Source: Mageeibacillus indolicus UPII9-5 (GTDB lineage: Bacteria; Bacillota; Clostridia; Saccharofermentanales; Fastidiosipilaceae). Taken from it: a stretch of DNA of 64,000 nucleotides. A model generated the notes under the pieces. It did not search any database. It saw only the letters and a list, made by a program, of their open reading frames with translations, and was not told the origin of the DNA. A program made the position numbers and the translations under genes. Positions 7,791-17,412 of this stretch are shown here, in pieces (positions within the stretch are counted from its first letter, which is position 1; each line of letters opens with the position of its first letter). The stretch spans positions 1,736,001 to 1,800,000 of the forward strand of contig NC_013895.2 in assembly GCF_000025225.2 (NCBI RefSeq), read 5' to 3'.

Positions 7791-8047
7791 CGTATAACTC
7801 CTTTCATTGGCTATGAGTTTTCGTTCTTAATGATTATTTGTTTTGCTCGTAATGCAATTAATAATCGCACTGCGTAATTACATGCTAACGCGCAACATAT
7901 GAATAAAAAAGGAACGAACGAGAACACAAGCGTTACGAATCGTAACATGGCATTTTCTTAGCACACGCGCACTTTTTCTCCATATCCTGAGCAATTTGTT
8001 TTAAGTGCGCTTCTTCTCCTTACCATTTTTTCCTCCTAATTTTGAGT
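7791..8047. other. Gap without recognisable genes
   Basis: AT-rich spacer between two regulator loci. It should hold the promoter of the XRE gene at 7790; I see no ORF, repeat or RNA structure that I can support. Confidence 0.4.
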
Positions 8048-8085
8048 ATAAAAAAAGACGATAGAGTTTTAACTGTCTATCGTCT
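8048..8085 (-). terminator. Terminator of the small XRE-membrane protein operon
   Basis: AGACGATAG (8056-8064) pairs with CTATCGTCT (8077-8085), and the minus strand continues with a T run (TTTTTTA). A partial copy of the first arm recurs at about 8860, upstream of the operon. Confidence 0.75.
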
Positions 8086-8106
8086 AATACCTTTACTATG
8101 ATATTT

Positions 8107-8556
8107 TTAAATCTTTTTCGACCAATATACTTTTAATAATTTAGAAAATAGTATTTGTACAAATGCAACTATTATTAACGCTAAAAAGGCTTCATAACTT
8201 ATATATGCTACAATTAAAGAAACTATTACAATAACCATTGAAAATATAGGTATTATATTTGATCCTGACTTCATCTTTATTAATATCATTCTTTCATCTG
8301 TTTCTTTAGTATACATCTTCTCCAATACATCTCTATTTCTATATGCTCTACTAAGCATTGACATGTAGAATACAGATACAAGTTCAAGTCCAATAAAAAA
8401 TCCTACTACATAATCTGTCACATCTTCTTTTAATGGAAATTTATATTTTAAGTAAAAATTTCCAATAATAACTGTGAGTAAGGCAACCATACATAATAAG
8501 ACTAAAATACTAATTCTAAATCCTATTTCTTTTTTATATTTTTCTAATTTGTTCAT
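8107..8556 (-). CDS. Small membrane protein, partner of an XRE regulator
   Basis: 149 residues with four predicted membrane segments in two hairpins, separated by a charged cytosolic loop (YRNRDVLEKMYTKETDERM). Resembles the DUF-type membrane proteins paired with small XRE regulators in Bacillota. Start chosen at the ATG 8556 (MNKLEKYKK), placed after GAAGAGG; an ATG three codons upstream overlaps the regulator stop. Cotranscribed with the regulator. A similar regulator-membrane pair, in the opposite gene order, lies at 29797-30419. Function unknown. Confidence 0.7.
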   Translation of the reverse strand: MNKLEKYKKEIGFRISILVLLCMVALLTVIIGNFYLKYKFPLKEDVTDYVVGFFIGLELVSVFYMSMLSRAYRNRDVLEKMYTKETDERMILIKMKSGSNIIPIFSMVIVIVSLIVAYISYEAFLALIIVAFVQILFSKLLKVYWSKKI

Positions 8557-8557
8557 A

Positions 8558-8758
8558 TTAATCATCCTCTTCTATACTAAATATTTCTTCAATACTCATA
8601 TCAAAAAACTTAGCAATTTTAAAAGCCAACGGCAGTGACGCTATATATTTTCCGGTTTCAATGGAAGTTATGGTCTGTCTTGTTACTCCAACTTCATTTG
8701 CCAATTCTTCTTGAGTTATTTTATGCTGCTTTCTTAATTGAGAAATTGTATTTTTCAT
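8558..8758 (-). CDS. Small XRE-family regulator
   Basis: 66 residues, almost entirely one helix-turn-helix (ITQEELANEVGVTRQTITSIETGKYIASLPLAFKIAKFF), close to the YozG/Xre-like group that pairs with a membrane protein. The RBS is AGGA just before ATG. Likely autoregulatory and cotranscribed with the membrane protein downstream. Confidence 0.85.
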   Translation of the reverse strand: MKNTISQLRKQHKITQEELANEVGVTRQTITSIETGKYIASLPLAFKIAKFFDMSIEEIFSIEEDD

Positions 8759-9013
8759 TTTCCTCCTTCAATAGCAAGCTTGCTTTACATGCGTAGTATA
8801 GTTCACTTTGCTTTTTTTGTCAAGCTCGCTTTACTTTTTATAGTTTCTTAAACTAAAAAGACGATAGATTTTTAATGCCTTAGATTTTGAAGTTAATGCA
8901 GAAAGATAAGTCCGATGATTACCTTTCTATATTCCGCTGCCGAGATATGTCTCTACAGAACGCAAGCCGCATCTCACAGTTGTTTTTAAAAGCCAATGTT
9001 GACATTGGTTTTA

Positions 9014-9102
9014 TTAGGTTCTGCTTTTTACAGAAATTATTTCAAATGGCCCTGTTTTCCTTCTTAGCCATTCATGTGTTTCCGCATCTGATTCATCTAA
9101 AA
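9014..9102 (-). pseudogene. Fragment shared with another island remnant
   Basis: The minus strand reads LDESDAETHEWLRRKTG followed by PFEIISVKSRT and a stop. The end (EIISVKSR) recurs at 31103-31135. It is the tail of a gene I cannot name, present twice in the island. Confidence 0.35.
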
Positions 9103-9104
9103 CC

Positions 9105-9404
9105 TTAATGTTTAGAATAATATGAAGTTACAACTGCAACTACAATTACACCTATAATTATGGTTCCTACCACCACAAAAATAGCTTTCTCTGCCATTAT
9201 TATTCCTTTTAATATTAAGAATGATTCTACTAATAGCAAAAGTCCAAGCAGCAATAACAACAGACCGGACATTGTCGCCAATCGAGTTTCATCAACACCT
9301 GATTTCGGAGTATATCCAGCTAAAATTCCTACTAATTTAAATTTCCATATCAATATCCCTACAATTGTCAATGTAATGCCTGCTAATAATGAGACAATAG
9401 TCAT
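9105..9404 (-). CDS. DUF3784-like membrane protein
   Basis: 99 residues with three predicted membrane segments: one at the N-terminus, a Leu-rich GLLLLLLGLLLLVES segment and a C-terminal GTIIIGVIVVAVVTSYY. Layout and length fit the DUF3784 family of small Bacillota membrane proteins of unknown role. GGAGG precedes the ATG at 9404. Monocistronic as far as visible. Confidence 0.55.
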   Translation of the reverse strand: MTIVSLLAGITLTIVGILIWKFKLVGILAGYTPKSGVDETRLATMSGLLLLLLGLLLLVESFLILKGIIMAEKAIFVVVGTIIIGVIVVAVVTSYYSKH

Positions 9405-9481
9405 AAACAAGCCTCCTTATTTTTAGACTAATAAATTCTAGATTTTCTCACCATGATAATTAGCCTAAACCTTATTTTCCC

Positions 9482-9497
9482 ACCTCGCAACCTGGGT
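9482..9497. repeat. Truncated island repeat (GCAACCTGGGTGCAAA)
   Basis: CCTCGCAACCTGGGTGCA matches the left edge of the hairpin repeat at about 34054 but stops before the hairpin. It ends the TipAS coding fragment exactly, so the repeat marks a recombination joint. Confidence 0.55.
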
Positions 9498-9720
9498 GCA
9501 AAATAGAAATTAGCTGTAATAAATTCCTGCAGTTTCTTTACCAAAGCCTGAACTTCAACTGAATCGCTGTGTTGTGATTTTACCTTGCCAAATTCTGCAA
9601 AAATCAGCATGAGTTGTTGATGGAACATTTTTGTTTCCTCGCTGTTTCTCCTTAATTTCTTTGAGCGGAAATTCCAAAGCTTTAAACAGCAAACTGGATT
9701 GCAGTACCTTTAAATTAACC
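9490..9720 (-). pseudogene. MerR/TipAL-type regulator remnant
   Basis: Two pieces of one regulator remain. LLFKALEFPLKEIKE (about 9655-9715) fits the MerR N-terminal region, and LMLIFAEFGKVK..VEVQALVKKLQEFI (about 9500-9620) fits the TipAS drug-recognition domain. The dimerisation helix between them is deleted, and the 3' end is cut by the repeat at 9482. Confidence 0.55.
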
Positions 9721-10010
9721 TTTCTACCACTATTCAAAGAAGATTTATTAGAAACACTTGACTATATAACCAATACACTGCAAAATCCCAAAACTGCTCA
9801 CAGACTTGTTGACGATATAGAATCAGCAATCGATAAACGACTTGAATCGCCCCTCTTATTTGCTCCTTACCAATCATCAACAACCCTAGAACACCCCTAC
9901 TACAGGATTAGCGTACGCAACTTTTCTGTTTTTTTACGTTGTCATCGACGACACTGAGGAAGATATCTTTTCCTACCCTAAAATATCTGCACAAGTTTTA
10001 TAGGTTTTAT
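9700..10010 (+). pseudogene. ParE/RelE-type toxin, frameshifted
   Basis: The frame reads KLTFLPLFKEDLLETLDYI and RLVDDIESAIDKRL as in ParE/RelE toxins. After RNFSVF it shifts at a run of seven T (about 9926) and the family ending (YVVIDDTEEDIFSYPKI) continues in the next frame to about 9997. No start codon in the usual place and no antitoxin beside it. Confidence 0.65.
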
Positions 10011-10134
10011 CTATTAGAAACTTATAGTTTTCTAAGATCGATAAGCTGGGAGTTGTCAGCTAATAAGTTTACTTGCCAACTTGTACACTTGATTTGTTTC
10101 TTTGCTTTCCAACTTCCAGCTATTAAGTTCAACT

Positions 10135-11871
10135 TTAATTTGCGAATCTCCAGCTTTCAGCCTTGCTTCTCGATTCGATAAGAGCTCGATAAAGACCTCC
10201 TTGCAGCATCAATTCATCATGTGTGCCGCACTGCTCAATCCCTGCTTTGTTCAGTACCAAAATCCGGTTTGCATTACGGATCGTCTTCAAGCGGTGCGCG
10301 ATCATGATGACGGTTTTGTTTTGAGTAAGGGCTTCAATGGCTGCTTTCAGCTTGTCTTCGTTTTCCGGATCAACATTTGCAGTAGCTTCATCAAAGATGA
10401 TAATCGGTGCATCTTTCAGCATTGCTCTGGCAATGGAGATGCGCTGTTTTTCACCGCCGGAAAGACTTGTTCCACCTTCTCCGATCATGCTCTGATAGCC
10501 ATCGGGCAAGGCGGAAATAAAGTCATGGCACTGGGCCTTTTTTGCCGCCGCAATCACATCATCGCGGTTGGCATTTGGGCATCCGAATTTAATGTTGTTT
10601 TCAATCGTATCGGCAAAAAGATAGACATCTTGGAAGACCATCGAAATATGCTTCATGAGATTTTCAAGGGAGTAATCTTTTATGTTCTTTCCTCCAAGGC
10701 GAATCTCTCCTGAATTGACATCCCAAAAGCGAGAGATCAAATTGCAAAAAGTTGTTTTCCCTGAACCAGACGGCCCTACGATAGCCGTCATTGATCTTTC
10801 GGGGATATAGCAAGACACATTATTTAAGATTGGCTTTTCGCCATAGGCAAAGGAAACATTTTTAAATTCAATATCGTGTTGCTGAAGTGCATCATTGATA
10901 TGACCTTCCGGCATATCTTGCATTTGATTGACGTAATCATAAGAATCCATCGCGTTGTCAATGGTTCTAAGCATGGCCATAGCACTACCAGAAGCCAATA
11001 AACTGTTAAAAATCACAAAACTGGCAACCAGCGTCATGATGGTATAGTCCAAAGAAAGCTCTCCCGAAAAGTAGCATGAAAGTGCTGTGGCAATCATAAC
11101 CGAAATCGTGATAGCAATGATGATTTTCAGCAGTACCGTGTAAGGCGTAACGGCCCTTTCAAGGCTCAACGTCGATTTTTTTGTTTCTTCAAAACTTTGA
11201 TCCAGCTTGTTGTTATTTTGTCCGCCCAAGTTATAGGACTTGATGATCTGCATACCTTGCAAGGTTGCCAGCACTTCTTTCGTGAGATCGTTTTGTACAA
11301 TAGAAACTCGATCCGAACTCTTTTTAGATCTTTGCTGCATTAAAACGGCCGCCGCCAAGAAAATCAAAGACCCAGCGATAGCAATGAGTGCAATTTTCCA
11401 ATACAGCATAAAAAGGGACAGAATAAATACCACGGTTACAAGAAGACCGCTGAATACCATAATAAAAAGTGTGGGCACCCAAGTTTCGAGACTGTCCAAC
11501 TTTGTCGTCGCAATGGCCGTTAAATTTCCTAAGCTAAAATCATTGAAAAAGCCCATTGGCACTTTTTTGATTTTTTCTCCCATAGCGATACGTTTATTTG
11601 CGGCTGTAAAATAGCCGGCATGCGTTTGCTTAAGCATGGAATTTTTCTTAGAAATAATGATGCCCAGTAAGGAAAGCAATAAGAATGCGCTGCACATACC
11701 AATCGTCTGCCACGTAATTTCCTGCTTTATAATCGCCGCAATGACCAAATAGATGGCCATAAATTGAAAAACGTTAAAAATCGCGCCCAAAAAACTCCAG
11801 ATCACCGAGGAGCGAATCATTCCTTGCTCACGCTCTGCAAATTTCCATAACTTCTTAAATATATTAATCAT
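10135..11871 (-). CDS. Heterodimeric ABC exporter subunit B
   Basis: 578 residues: an N-terminal six-helix exporter membrane domain (about 1-320) and a C-terminal ATPase with GPSGSGKTT, LSGGEKQR, IIIFDEATANVD and the switch His in AHRL. Start at 11871 (MINIFKKLWKF) because AGGTGA sits just before it; the ORF extends eight codons further. It overlaps the partner gene's stop by 8 bases, so the two are translationally coupled. Together they form a TetR-controlled exporter related to multidrug or siderophore-type exporters; substrate unknown. Confidence 0.85.
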   Translation of the reverse strand: MINIFKKLWKFAEREQGMIRSSVIWSFLGAIFNVFQFMAIYLVIAAIIKQEITWQTIGMCSAFLLLSLLGIIISKKNSMLKQTHAGYFTAANKRIAMGEKIKKVPMGFFNDFSLGNLTAIATTKLDSLETWVPTLFIMVFSGLLVTVVFILSLFMLYWKIALIAIAGSLIFLAAAVLMQQRSKKSSDRVSIVQNDLTKEVLATLQGMQIIKSYNLGGQNNNKLDQSFEETKKSTLSLERAVTPYTVLLKIIIAITISVMIATALSCYFSGELSLDYTIMTLVASFVIFNSLLASGSAMAMLRTIDNAMDSYDYVNQMQDMPEGHINDALQQHDIEFKNVSFAYGEKPILNNVSCYIPERSMTAIVGPSGSGKTTFCNLISRFWDVNSGEIRLGGKNIKDYSLENLMKHISMVFQDVYLFADTIENNIKFGCPNANRDDVIAAAKKAQCHDFISALPDGYQSMIGEGGTSLSGGEKQRISIARAMLKDAPIIIFDEATANVDPENEDKLKAAIEALTQNKTVIMIAHRLKTIRNANRILVLNKAGIEQCGTHDELMLQGGLYRALIESRSKAESWRFAN

Positions 11872-13582
11872 TTTCTTCACCTCGCATGGCCGCACTCCAC
11901 AATTCTTGGTAAACCGGAGAATCTTTTAATAGTTCATCGTGTGTTCCGTGATTTTCAACATATCCATCATGGATTACAAATATTTGATCCACATCTGCAA
12001 TGGTTTTCAGTCGATGGGCGATAATAATGAGCGTTTTGCCTTTTACCAATGTGGCGATGGCATCTTGCAAAATAGCTTCATTTTCTGGATCGATATAGGA
12101 AGTGGCTTCATCCAAAATGACAATCGGTGCATCTTTGAGCATGGCGCGTGCAATAGAGATGCGTTGGCGTTCACCGCCGGAGAGATGCCCGCCACCTTCT
12201 CCGGCAACCGTTTCATAGCCTTGTGAGAGCTTCATAATGAAATCGTGGCAGCCCGATTTTTTAGCAATATCTATAATTTCCTCATCCGTTGCATCTTTTT
12301 TGCCGATGCGAATATTATCTTTGATGGAAATATCAAACAAATAATTGTCTTGAGATACATAAGAAATAGCGTCTGAAAGCTGTTCTAAAGGCATATCCTT
12401 GAGAGCTATGCCACCAATTGTTATGGTGCCACTATCTGTATCCCAAAATCCGGCGAGGAGCTTTGCAACGGTCGATTTCCCTGAGCCAGAATACCCGACG
12501 AGTGCATTGACACTACCTTCATTGATGTGCAGATTGACATCCTTGATAACCTGTTTGTTGTCATCGTAAGAGAAATACACGTGATCGAAAGTGATGTTAT
12601 AGCGTGAAATGTTTTGTGTACCGGTTGCGTGGGATAACTCTTTTGAGTTGAGAACTTTTTCAATCTCACCGGCAATGGTTTTGATGCGACCCATATCGTC
12701 CTCATAAGACATCACCTGCATGATATTTGAGATTGTGCCAAACGATAAAATAATCAACATCAAAAGATGAGCGCCGCTTAGGCTACCTTGCATACAGAAG
12801 AAAAGGCCAAACGGAATGATGGTTAAAATACCCATCGGTGCAAGCGACATACTCACCGCATAGTCGTTGTTGTTCAAGCCCATCCACTTGCAGTAATAAT
12901 CTGCTTTGGCATAAACATTATCGCTGTATTTTTTATAGGATGTATCGCCTTGATTAAAAGACTTAATGACCTCGATGCCGTTGATATATTCCACAATCGA
13001 GTTGTTCATGTCTTGACCGATTTTGACTGCTTTGGGAAACATTTTAGGCATGCGCTTCATCGGGCCGACCATAAAAAATATGCCGATCACAAGAGGGACC
13101 AGTGACAAGAGCGAAACGCGCCAATCGAGTACAAACATGTAAACAAGAAGTAAAGCCGGGCCAACAATATTAGCGGTCATTTCAGGAATCAGGTGAGCCA
13201 GGGTTGTCTCCATGCTGTCAACTTGATTCACGATGACATCTTTTAGTTTTCCTGTGCTTAAATTCAAAATGTTTCCTAACGGCATTTTGAAAAGTTTCTC
13301 CATGATATCTCGCCTGATTTTACACAAAGCACCATAGGTCACTGTATGAGAAATCGTGGTGGAAATACCCATAAAAACTTCTTTGGCGCACAGCAGCGCG
13401 AGAATATTGAGGACTCCTTTAGTATAAAAAGCAAAATCTGTATTCCCTGCAATGAGGGCAACGATCATTTTACTCAAGAGCACATAGGTAAAAAGTCCTG
13501 CCAGTACACCCAAAACGGCAAAAAGAACCGAGAAAAAGTATCCGGTCTTATTTTTGGCGATGTACTTTTTCAATAAGTTCAT
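11864..13582 (-). CDS. Heterodimeric ABC exporter subunit A
   Basis: 572 residues: six-helix membrane domain followed by an ATPase with GYSGSGKST, HLSGGERQR, VILDEATSYID and AHRL. Preceded by AAGGAGG. First gene of a two-gene exporter operon, 73 bp downstream of a TetR gene on the same strand and probably cotranscribed with it. Domain order matches the two half-transporters at 24909-28350, although the sequences are clearly different. Confidence 0.85.
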   Translation of the reverse strand: MNLLKKYIAKNKTGYFFSVLFAVLGVLAGLFTYVLLSKMIVALIAGNTDFAFYTKGVLNILALLCAKEVFMGISTTISHTVTYGALCKIRRDIMEKLFKMPLGNILNLSTGKLKDVIVNQVDSMETTLAHLIPEMTANIVGPALLLVYMFVLDWRVSLLSLVPLVIGIFFMVGPMKRMPKMFPKAVKIGQDMNNSIVEYINGIEVIKSFNQGDTSYKKYSDNVYAKADYYCKWMGLNNNDYAVSMSLAPMGILTIIPFGLFFCMQGSLSGAHLLMLIILSFGTISNIMQVMSYEDDMGRIKTIAGEIEKVLNSKELSHATGTQNISRYNITFDHVYFSYDDNKQVIKDVNLHINEGSVNALVGYSGSGKSTVAKLLAGFWDTDSGTITIGGIALKDMPLEQLSDAISYVSQDNYLFDISIKDNIRIGKKDATDEEIIDIAKKSGCHDFIMKLSQGYETVAGEGGGHLSGGERQRISIARAMLKDAPIVILDEATSYIDPENEAILQDAIATLVKGKTLIIIAHRLKTIADVDQIFVIHDGYVENHGTHDELLKDSPVYQELWSAAMRGEEND

Positions 13583-13655
13583 ATCAAAAAACCTCCTTAG
13601 TAAATGAATGAAATGCGGAAATTGATGGAAGATTTTAGAGTCCTGAAACTTCCGC

Positions 13656-14249
13656 TTACTGAGAAGTCAAACGAGTAAAATAACCTTCAAGCATGGATAC
13701 CAAGTGCTGTCTGTTCTTTAGAAAATTTTCACGCGTATCTAAAATTTCACAGGATAACAAGCTTGCATTGATGAGATTCGTTACAAATTCATAGTCATCA
13801 TCAGTAAACAATCCGCAGTCGTACCCATTCATAAAATGCTTAAAGTAAGTAATCGAATCCCTCTTGAGTTTTTCATATAATGCGTTAAGCTGTTCATTTT
13901 TCTTAATCTCACCAAGAAACATGACATAGATAGGCGTAAAAGGATTATTCGCCAACATTTTATCGACGACAATTTCAGCCAAGACGTGTGGTGTAAGCCT
14001 GTTTCCCATATGTTGAACCGTGTTTGTTACCGTCGCTTCACGCATCCTGCTTCCTCTGTCCATAATGTCGTAGAGGATTTCTGCCGTATTTTTGTAGTAG
14101 TAGTATAATCCGCCGGCTGATAAACCGGATTTTTCACGAACTTCATCCATCGTCGTATTGTTAAAGCCCTTAGAAGAAAAGAGTGCCATAGCAGCCTTTT
14201 GAATGTCTTCCTTACGCATTTCCGGATCTAATCGTTCTCTGACCATCAT
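13656..14249 (-). CDS. TetR-family regulator of the ABC exporter
   Basis: 197 residues from ATGATG at 14249 after GGGAGGG; the ORF is open further upstream across the operator. The N-terminal helix-turn-helix is typical (IQKAAMALFSSKGFNNTTMDEVREKSGLSAGGLYYYYKN split over residues 17-55), with a helical ligand-binding part behind. It lies immediately upstream of, and on the same strand as, the two exporter genes. A palindrome between its ribosome site and promoter is the obvious operator. Confidence 0.85.
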   Translation of the reverse strand: MMVRERLDPEMRKEDIQKAAMALFSSKGFNNTTMDEVREKSGLSAGGLYYYYKNTAEILYDIMDRGSRMREATVTNTVQHMGNRLTPHVLAEIVVDKMLANNPFTPIYVMFLGEIKKNEQLNALYEKLKRDSITYFKHFMNGYDCGLFTDDDYEFVTNLINASLLSCEILDTRENFLKNRQHLVSMLEGYFTRLTSQ

Positions 14250-14259
14250 TTCCCTCCCT

Positions 14260-14281
14260 TTACCGAGATTATTCTCGGTAA
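14260..14281. promoter_or_regulatory. Predicted TetR operator
   Basis: A 22-bp palindrome, TTACCGAGA - TTAT - TCTCGGTAA, between the TetR ribosome site and a TTGACA box at 14310-14315 (minus strand). Position and symmetry fit an autoregulatory operator. Confidence 0.7.
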
Positions 14282-14522
14282 GTAGCAAGTTATCATAGAT
14301 TAACTTATTTGTCAAGAATTTTATGCGATAATGGCAATTCGTTTAATGTTGCATAAAAAAGAACCCTGCCAGATACATCAAGATTCTTGTAACGCGTAAT
14401 TCCTCTTAGTTTAATTTTAGGATGAACATCGCTGTGAGCTTATTAATTTTCGTACCCCTTAGTATTAGGTTCGTACCCTAAGCAGCGATGCCGTTAAATC
14501 GATAGCAGTATTTTGAAATACT

Positions 14523-14702
14523 TTAATAAAGACCTGAAACCTTATCTACAAGTTCCTTACCTTTGCCAAGCTCATCAGGATTATTAAAGCTCACATAAAG
14601 TACGAGCACATAATCTTTGTATCTTGAAGGCTCCACACCACCCCTTAACTTGTTACAAGCCTCCCACAAAATTGAATACAGCTCGGATTTTTTCACAGCC
14701 AT
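14523..14702 (-). pseudogene. HsdM N-terminal fragment
   Basis: A 59-codon ORF, MAVKKSELYSILWEACNKL...YKDYVLVL, matching the start of type I restriction methylase subunit HsdM. It jumps directly to VSFNNPDELGKGKELVDKVSGL and stops, so nearly all of the gene is missing. AAGAGGA precedes the ATG. Confidence 0.6.
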
Positions 14703-14721
14703 TGTCCTCTTTATCTCCTCG

Positions 14722-14815
14722 TTAATAATCTAAAATATCTATACACGCACGGACTAAAACGTTAACATCCTGTGCACTCGACCCTAGAGCGTAGACATCT
14801 TCCCTCAAACAGCCA
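14722..14815 (-). pseudogene. Remnant with REDVYALGSSAQDVN motif, overlapping an inverted scar
   Basis: The minus strand reads REDVYALGSSAQDVNVLV and then RACIDILDY and a stop, just upstream of the HsdM fragment. Similar segments occur at 46009 and 50033. The plus strand of the same bases reads V-D-I-F-P-Q-T (14791-14811), like the rlmD end. I cannot tell which strand carried the original coding sequence. Confidence 0.35.
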
Positions 14816-14835
14816 AACTGCGCTCAAAAATCGCA

Positions 14836-15110
14836 AGAACCCAGCCTATATAACATCAAAACAAGAACTTCATTCTTAATTTCATAAACTAAAAGCCAAT
14901 CCGGTTCAATATGACATTAATTACTTTTAAAAGACCATCCGTATTTTTATTTTGTTTCTTAGCTAATTTAAGGTCTTTTTTTGAATTGATGTATCATTCG
15001 GAACCTCTAATTTAAGAGAAAAAGGAATCCCGTTCTCACGAATCGTTGTTCGCAAAAACATATTTATCGCTATCAGCACTTTTACGATAGCCACTGAACA
15101 AGCCTGTAAA
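14836..15110 (-). pseudogene. RelB-like antitoxin fragment, duplicated at 34150
   Basis: The minus strand contains MFLRTTIRENGIPFSLKLEVPN and a short flanking segment DFTGLFSGYRKSAD, with the reading frame broken. The same DNA recurs at 34150-34500 with high identity and one insertion. These are duplicated remains of an antitoxin gene. Confidence 0.5.
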
Positions 15111-15144
15111 ATCAATATTGAGAGAACGAATAGTGTATCTAATT

Positions 15145-15284
15145 TTATATATTAATCCAATACCTTCTTGTTGCAACATTTCCTCTTGCTAAGCTGTTTT
15201 TCACTTTGTTTTCCAAAATTCCGCCATTATTTTCTATAACTTTTATTGATCCGATATTGTCATCATCGCATGTAATCAAAACCT
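15145..15284 (-). pseudogene. GNAT acetyltransferase C-terminal fragment
   Basis: The frame reads VLITCDDDNIGSIKVIENNG, then ILENKV...TRRYWINI and a stop at 15145. This is the usual end of a GNAT acetyltransferase; the acetyl-CoA-binding part is absent. Confidence 0.55.
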
Positions 15285-15285
15285 T

Positions 15286-16494
15286 TTACGCATTCTCTTC
15301 CAGTAGAAATTCCGGTAAATATTTGTGGATAATCCCTTCTTGTGAAAAATTCATTGTATCCATCGATAAAACATATTTAGGATAATTATCCTTAACCAAT
15401 CGATAAACGCCAAACTCCCTCCTACGAGTATCTTCACCGGCCAGCAAATAAGACACTTGATAATACTCAGTTTCACCTTTTCTAGTAGCAATGAAGTCGA
15501 TTTCTTGATTGTTAATACGACCAACTTGAACTTGAAAGCCACGAGACAAAAGCTCAATATAGACGATATTTTCCAGAATACGTTCAATTGATGCAACATT
15601 TGAAAAGCCTACTGCTTGCCTAAAGCCATGATCCGTTACATAGTATTTTTCCTCAACCGTCAATAACTTTTTTCCGACACTGTCATAGCGTGGAACTTTT
15701 TTCAGAAGATACGCAGCTTGGCAAAAATTCAAGTAATTCAAAATGGTGTCCACTGAAACTTTACGATTTTCGCTCATAAAATATTTACGTAAGCTGTTAG
15801 CCGAAAAACTTTGTCCAATATTATCTAAACAAAAAAGTAAAATGCGATTGAACACGTCAACATCTCGAATTGAATTATATTCAAGCACATCTTTAACAAC
15901 AACAGTATTGTAGATATCATTTAAATATTTAAAACTCGACTCTTCTTCTCCATTAAAATAATGAAGAGGAGGCATACCGCCAATCTTGATATATAGCTGA
16001 AATAATTCTTGTATGCTTAAATTTAAGTTTTGATACAAATCCACAAATTCGCCAAAGGTAAAAGGAAGCACCTCAAAACTCACGTAACGCCCCGCAAGCA
16101 AAGTGGCAAGCTCGCCGGACAATAATTTTGAGTTAGAACCGGTCAAATAGATATCGCAATCATAATCAACTCTAAGCGCATTTATAACACGCTCCCAGTG
16201 AGTAACTAATTGTATTTCATCAAAGAAAAAATATATTTTACCTTCGATTTGTTGACTACGTTTCATAATTAGTTGCTGCAGATCAAAATCATTTTTGACA
16301 GATAAGTATTGAGCTGATTCTAAATTAATATAAATAATATTACTTGAGGGAACGTCTGTAAGTAATTCAGATTGAATCATTTTTAACAAAGTGGACTTGC
16401 CCACGCGTCTCATACCTGTAATCACCTTCACAATAGGCTTGTCAATAAAAGGTTTGATCTTATTGAGATATTTTTTACGTAGTATGTATGACAT
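15286..16494 (-). CDS. AAA ATPase of the DUF4143 family
   Basis: 402 residues from the ATG at 16494 (MSYILRKKYLNKI), placed after AAAGGC; the frame runs 16 codons further upstream. Walker A is GMRRVGKST (about residue 27), Walker B is YFFFDEIQLV and a TGSNSKLLSGEL sensor follows. The C-terminal DUF4143 domain holds EIDFIATRKGETEYYQVSYLL, the degenerate nuclease-like core. Clear paralogue of the protein at 1473-2684, about half identical by eye. Role unknown. Confidence 0.85.
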   Translation of the reverse strand: MSYILRKKYLNKIKPFIDKPIVKVITGMRRVGKSTLLKMIQSELLTDVPSSNIIYINLESAQYLSVKNDFDLQQLIMKRSQQIEGKIYFFFDEIQLVTHWERVINALRVDYDCDIYLTGSNSKLLSGELATLLAGRYVSFEVLPFTFGEFVDLYQNLNLSIQELFQLYIKIGGMPPLHYFNGEEESSFKYLNDIYNTVVVKDVLEYNSIRDVDVFNRILLFCLDNIGQSFSANSLRKYFMSENRKVSVDTILNYLNFCQAAYLLKKVPRYDSVGKKLLTVEEKYYVTDHGFRQAVGFSNVASIERILENIVYIELLSRGFQVQVGRINNQEIDFIATRKGETEYYQVSYLLAGEDTRRREFGVYRLVKDNYPKYVLSMDTMNFSQEGIIHKYLPEFLLEENA

Positions 16495-16715
16495 ATCATC
16501 GCGCCTTTCGATTATAGTCGATAAATTTATCGTTTCTTGCATTTGCTTCTATTATAAACGAAGCAAATTAAGAATTCATCTTTTGGGTCTATAATTAAAA
16601 AGTCTTTATTCAAGCTTCTGCAATTCGTACGCTTTAATGCACAGCACTTGTCAAATTACGCTCTAATTCCAACTTATATCAAGTTTTATTGCTTCTTTTT
16701 TGATCTATATGTCTG

Positions 16716-17309
16716 CTACTTTGCAATAGCTTTCCCATTAAGGCAGTGCACCGTGTAATGCGCAAATCCATCGTTTTTACAGTTTACCTTCTTCTCATCT
16801 GAAACCTCGGTGACACCATTCTCACAATCTACTTCAAGGCTTGCATCCTTGGTGATTGTTCCTTCTAAAATACTCATGCCATTTAACGTATCGAGTGTAC
16901 AAACATGAGTTACTTCTACGTTTGTTGCTGAAGCCGACCCATTACAACATTTAAGAAAGACATCATCCGCTTTCACATTAACAACTTCTACCTTGCCATT
17001 GTTCACTTCTACATAAAGCTCACCAATCTCAATATCTGTGATGAGCACTTGATTAGAATCAGATTCAACCTCACAAACTTCCACATCATGTGGCAAACTC
17101 ACAACAATTTCAGGCATACCCTGAGTAAACCACCTCAGCCAATTCGAAGCTGAAACTTTTTTAGTTTGAATAAGCCTTATAACATTTTGCGCTTCCTCAA
17201 CCCTCAATATATCTTGTTCACAGTTAACAAAGCTCACGCCAAAGGTATCAGCACGTTTCACCGTTAAACGAACATCTTTCGTCTCTGCGATAAACTTCTT
17301 ATTATCCAT
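16716..17309 (-). CDS. DUF4097-like beta-strand repeat protein
   Basis: 197 residues with no signal peptide or membrane segment. Short alternating strands (EIGELYVEVNNGKVEVVNVKADDVFLKCCNG and similar) fit the DUF4097 beta-helix-like family, often found next to membrane-stress genes. AAGGA precedes the ATG. Monocistronic here. An intracellular protein without its usual partners; function unknown. Confidence 0.6.
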   Translation of the reverse strand: MDNKKFIAETKDVRLTVKRADTFGVSFVNCEQDILRVEEAQNVIRLIQTKKVSASNWLRWFTQGMPEIVVSLPHDVEVCEVESDSNQVLITDIEIGELYVEVNNGKVEVVNVKADDVFLKCCNGSASATNVEVTHVCTLDTLNGMSILEGTITKDASLEVDCENGVTEVSDEKKVNCKNDGFAHYTVHCLNGKAIAK

Positions 17310-17412
17310 TCCTTAAGCACCTCCTCGTGCACATACTAATAATCAGGTTTCATTGCCATTAAATTGTGGGTAAGACTGTCCTGTATAAATAATTTTATCC
17401 CTTTTTCTGTTC

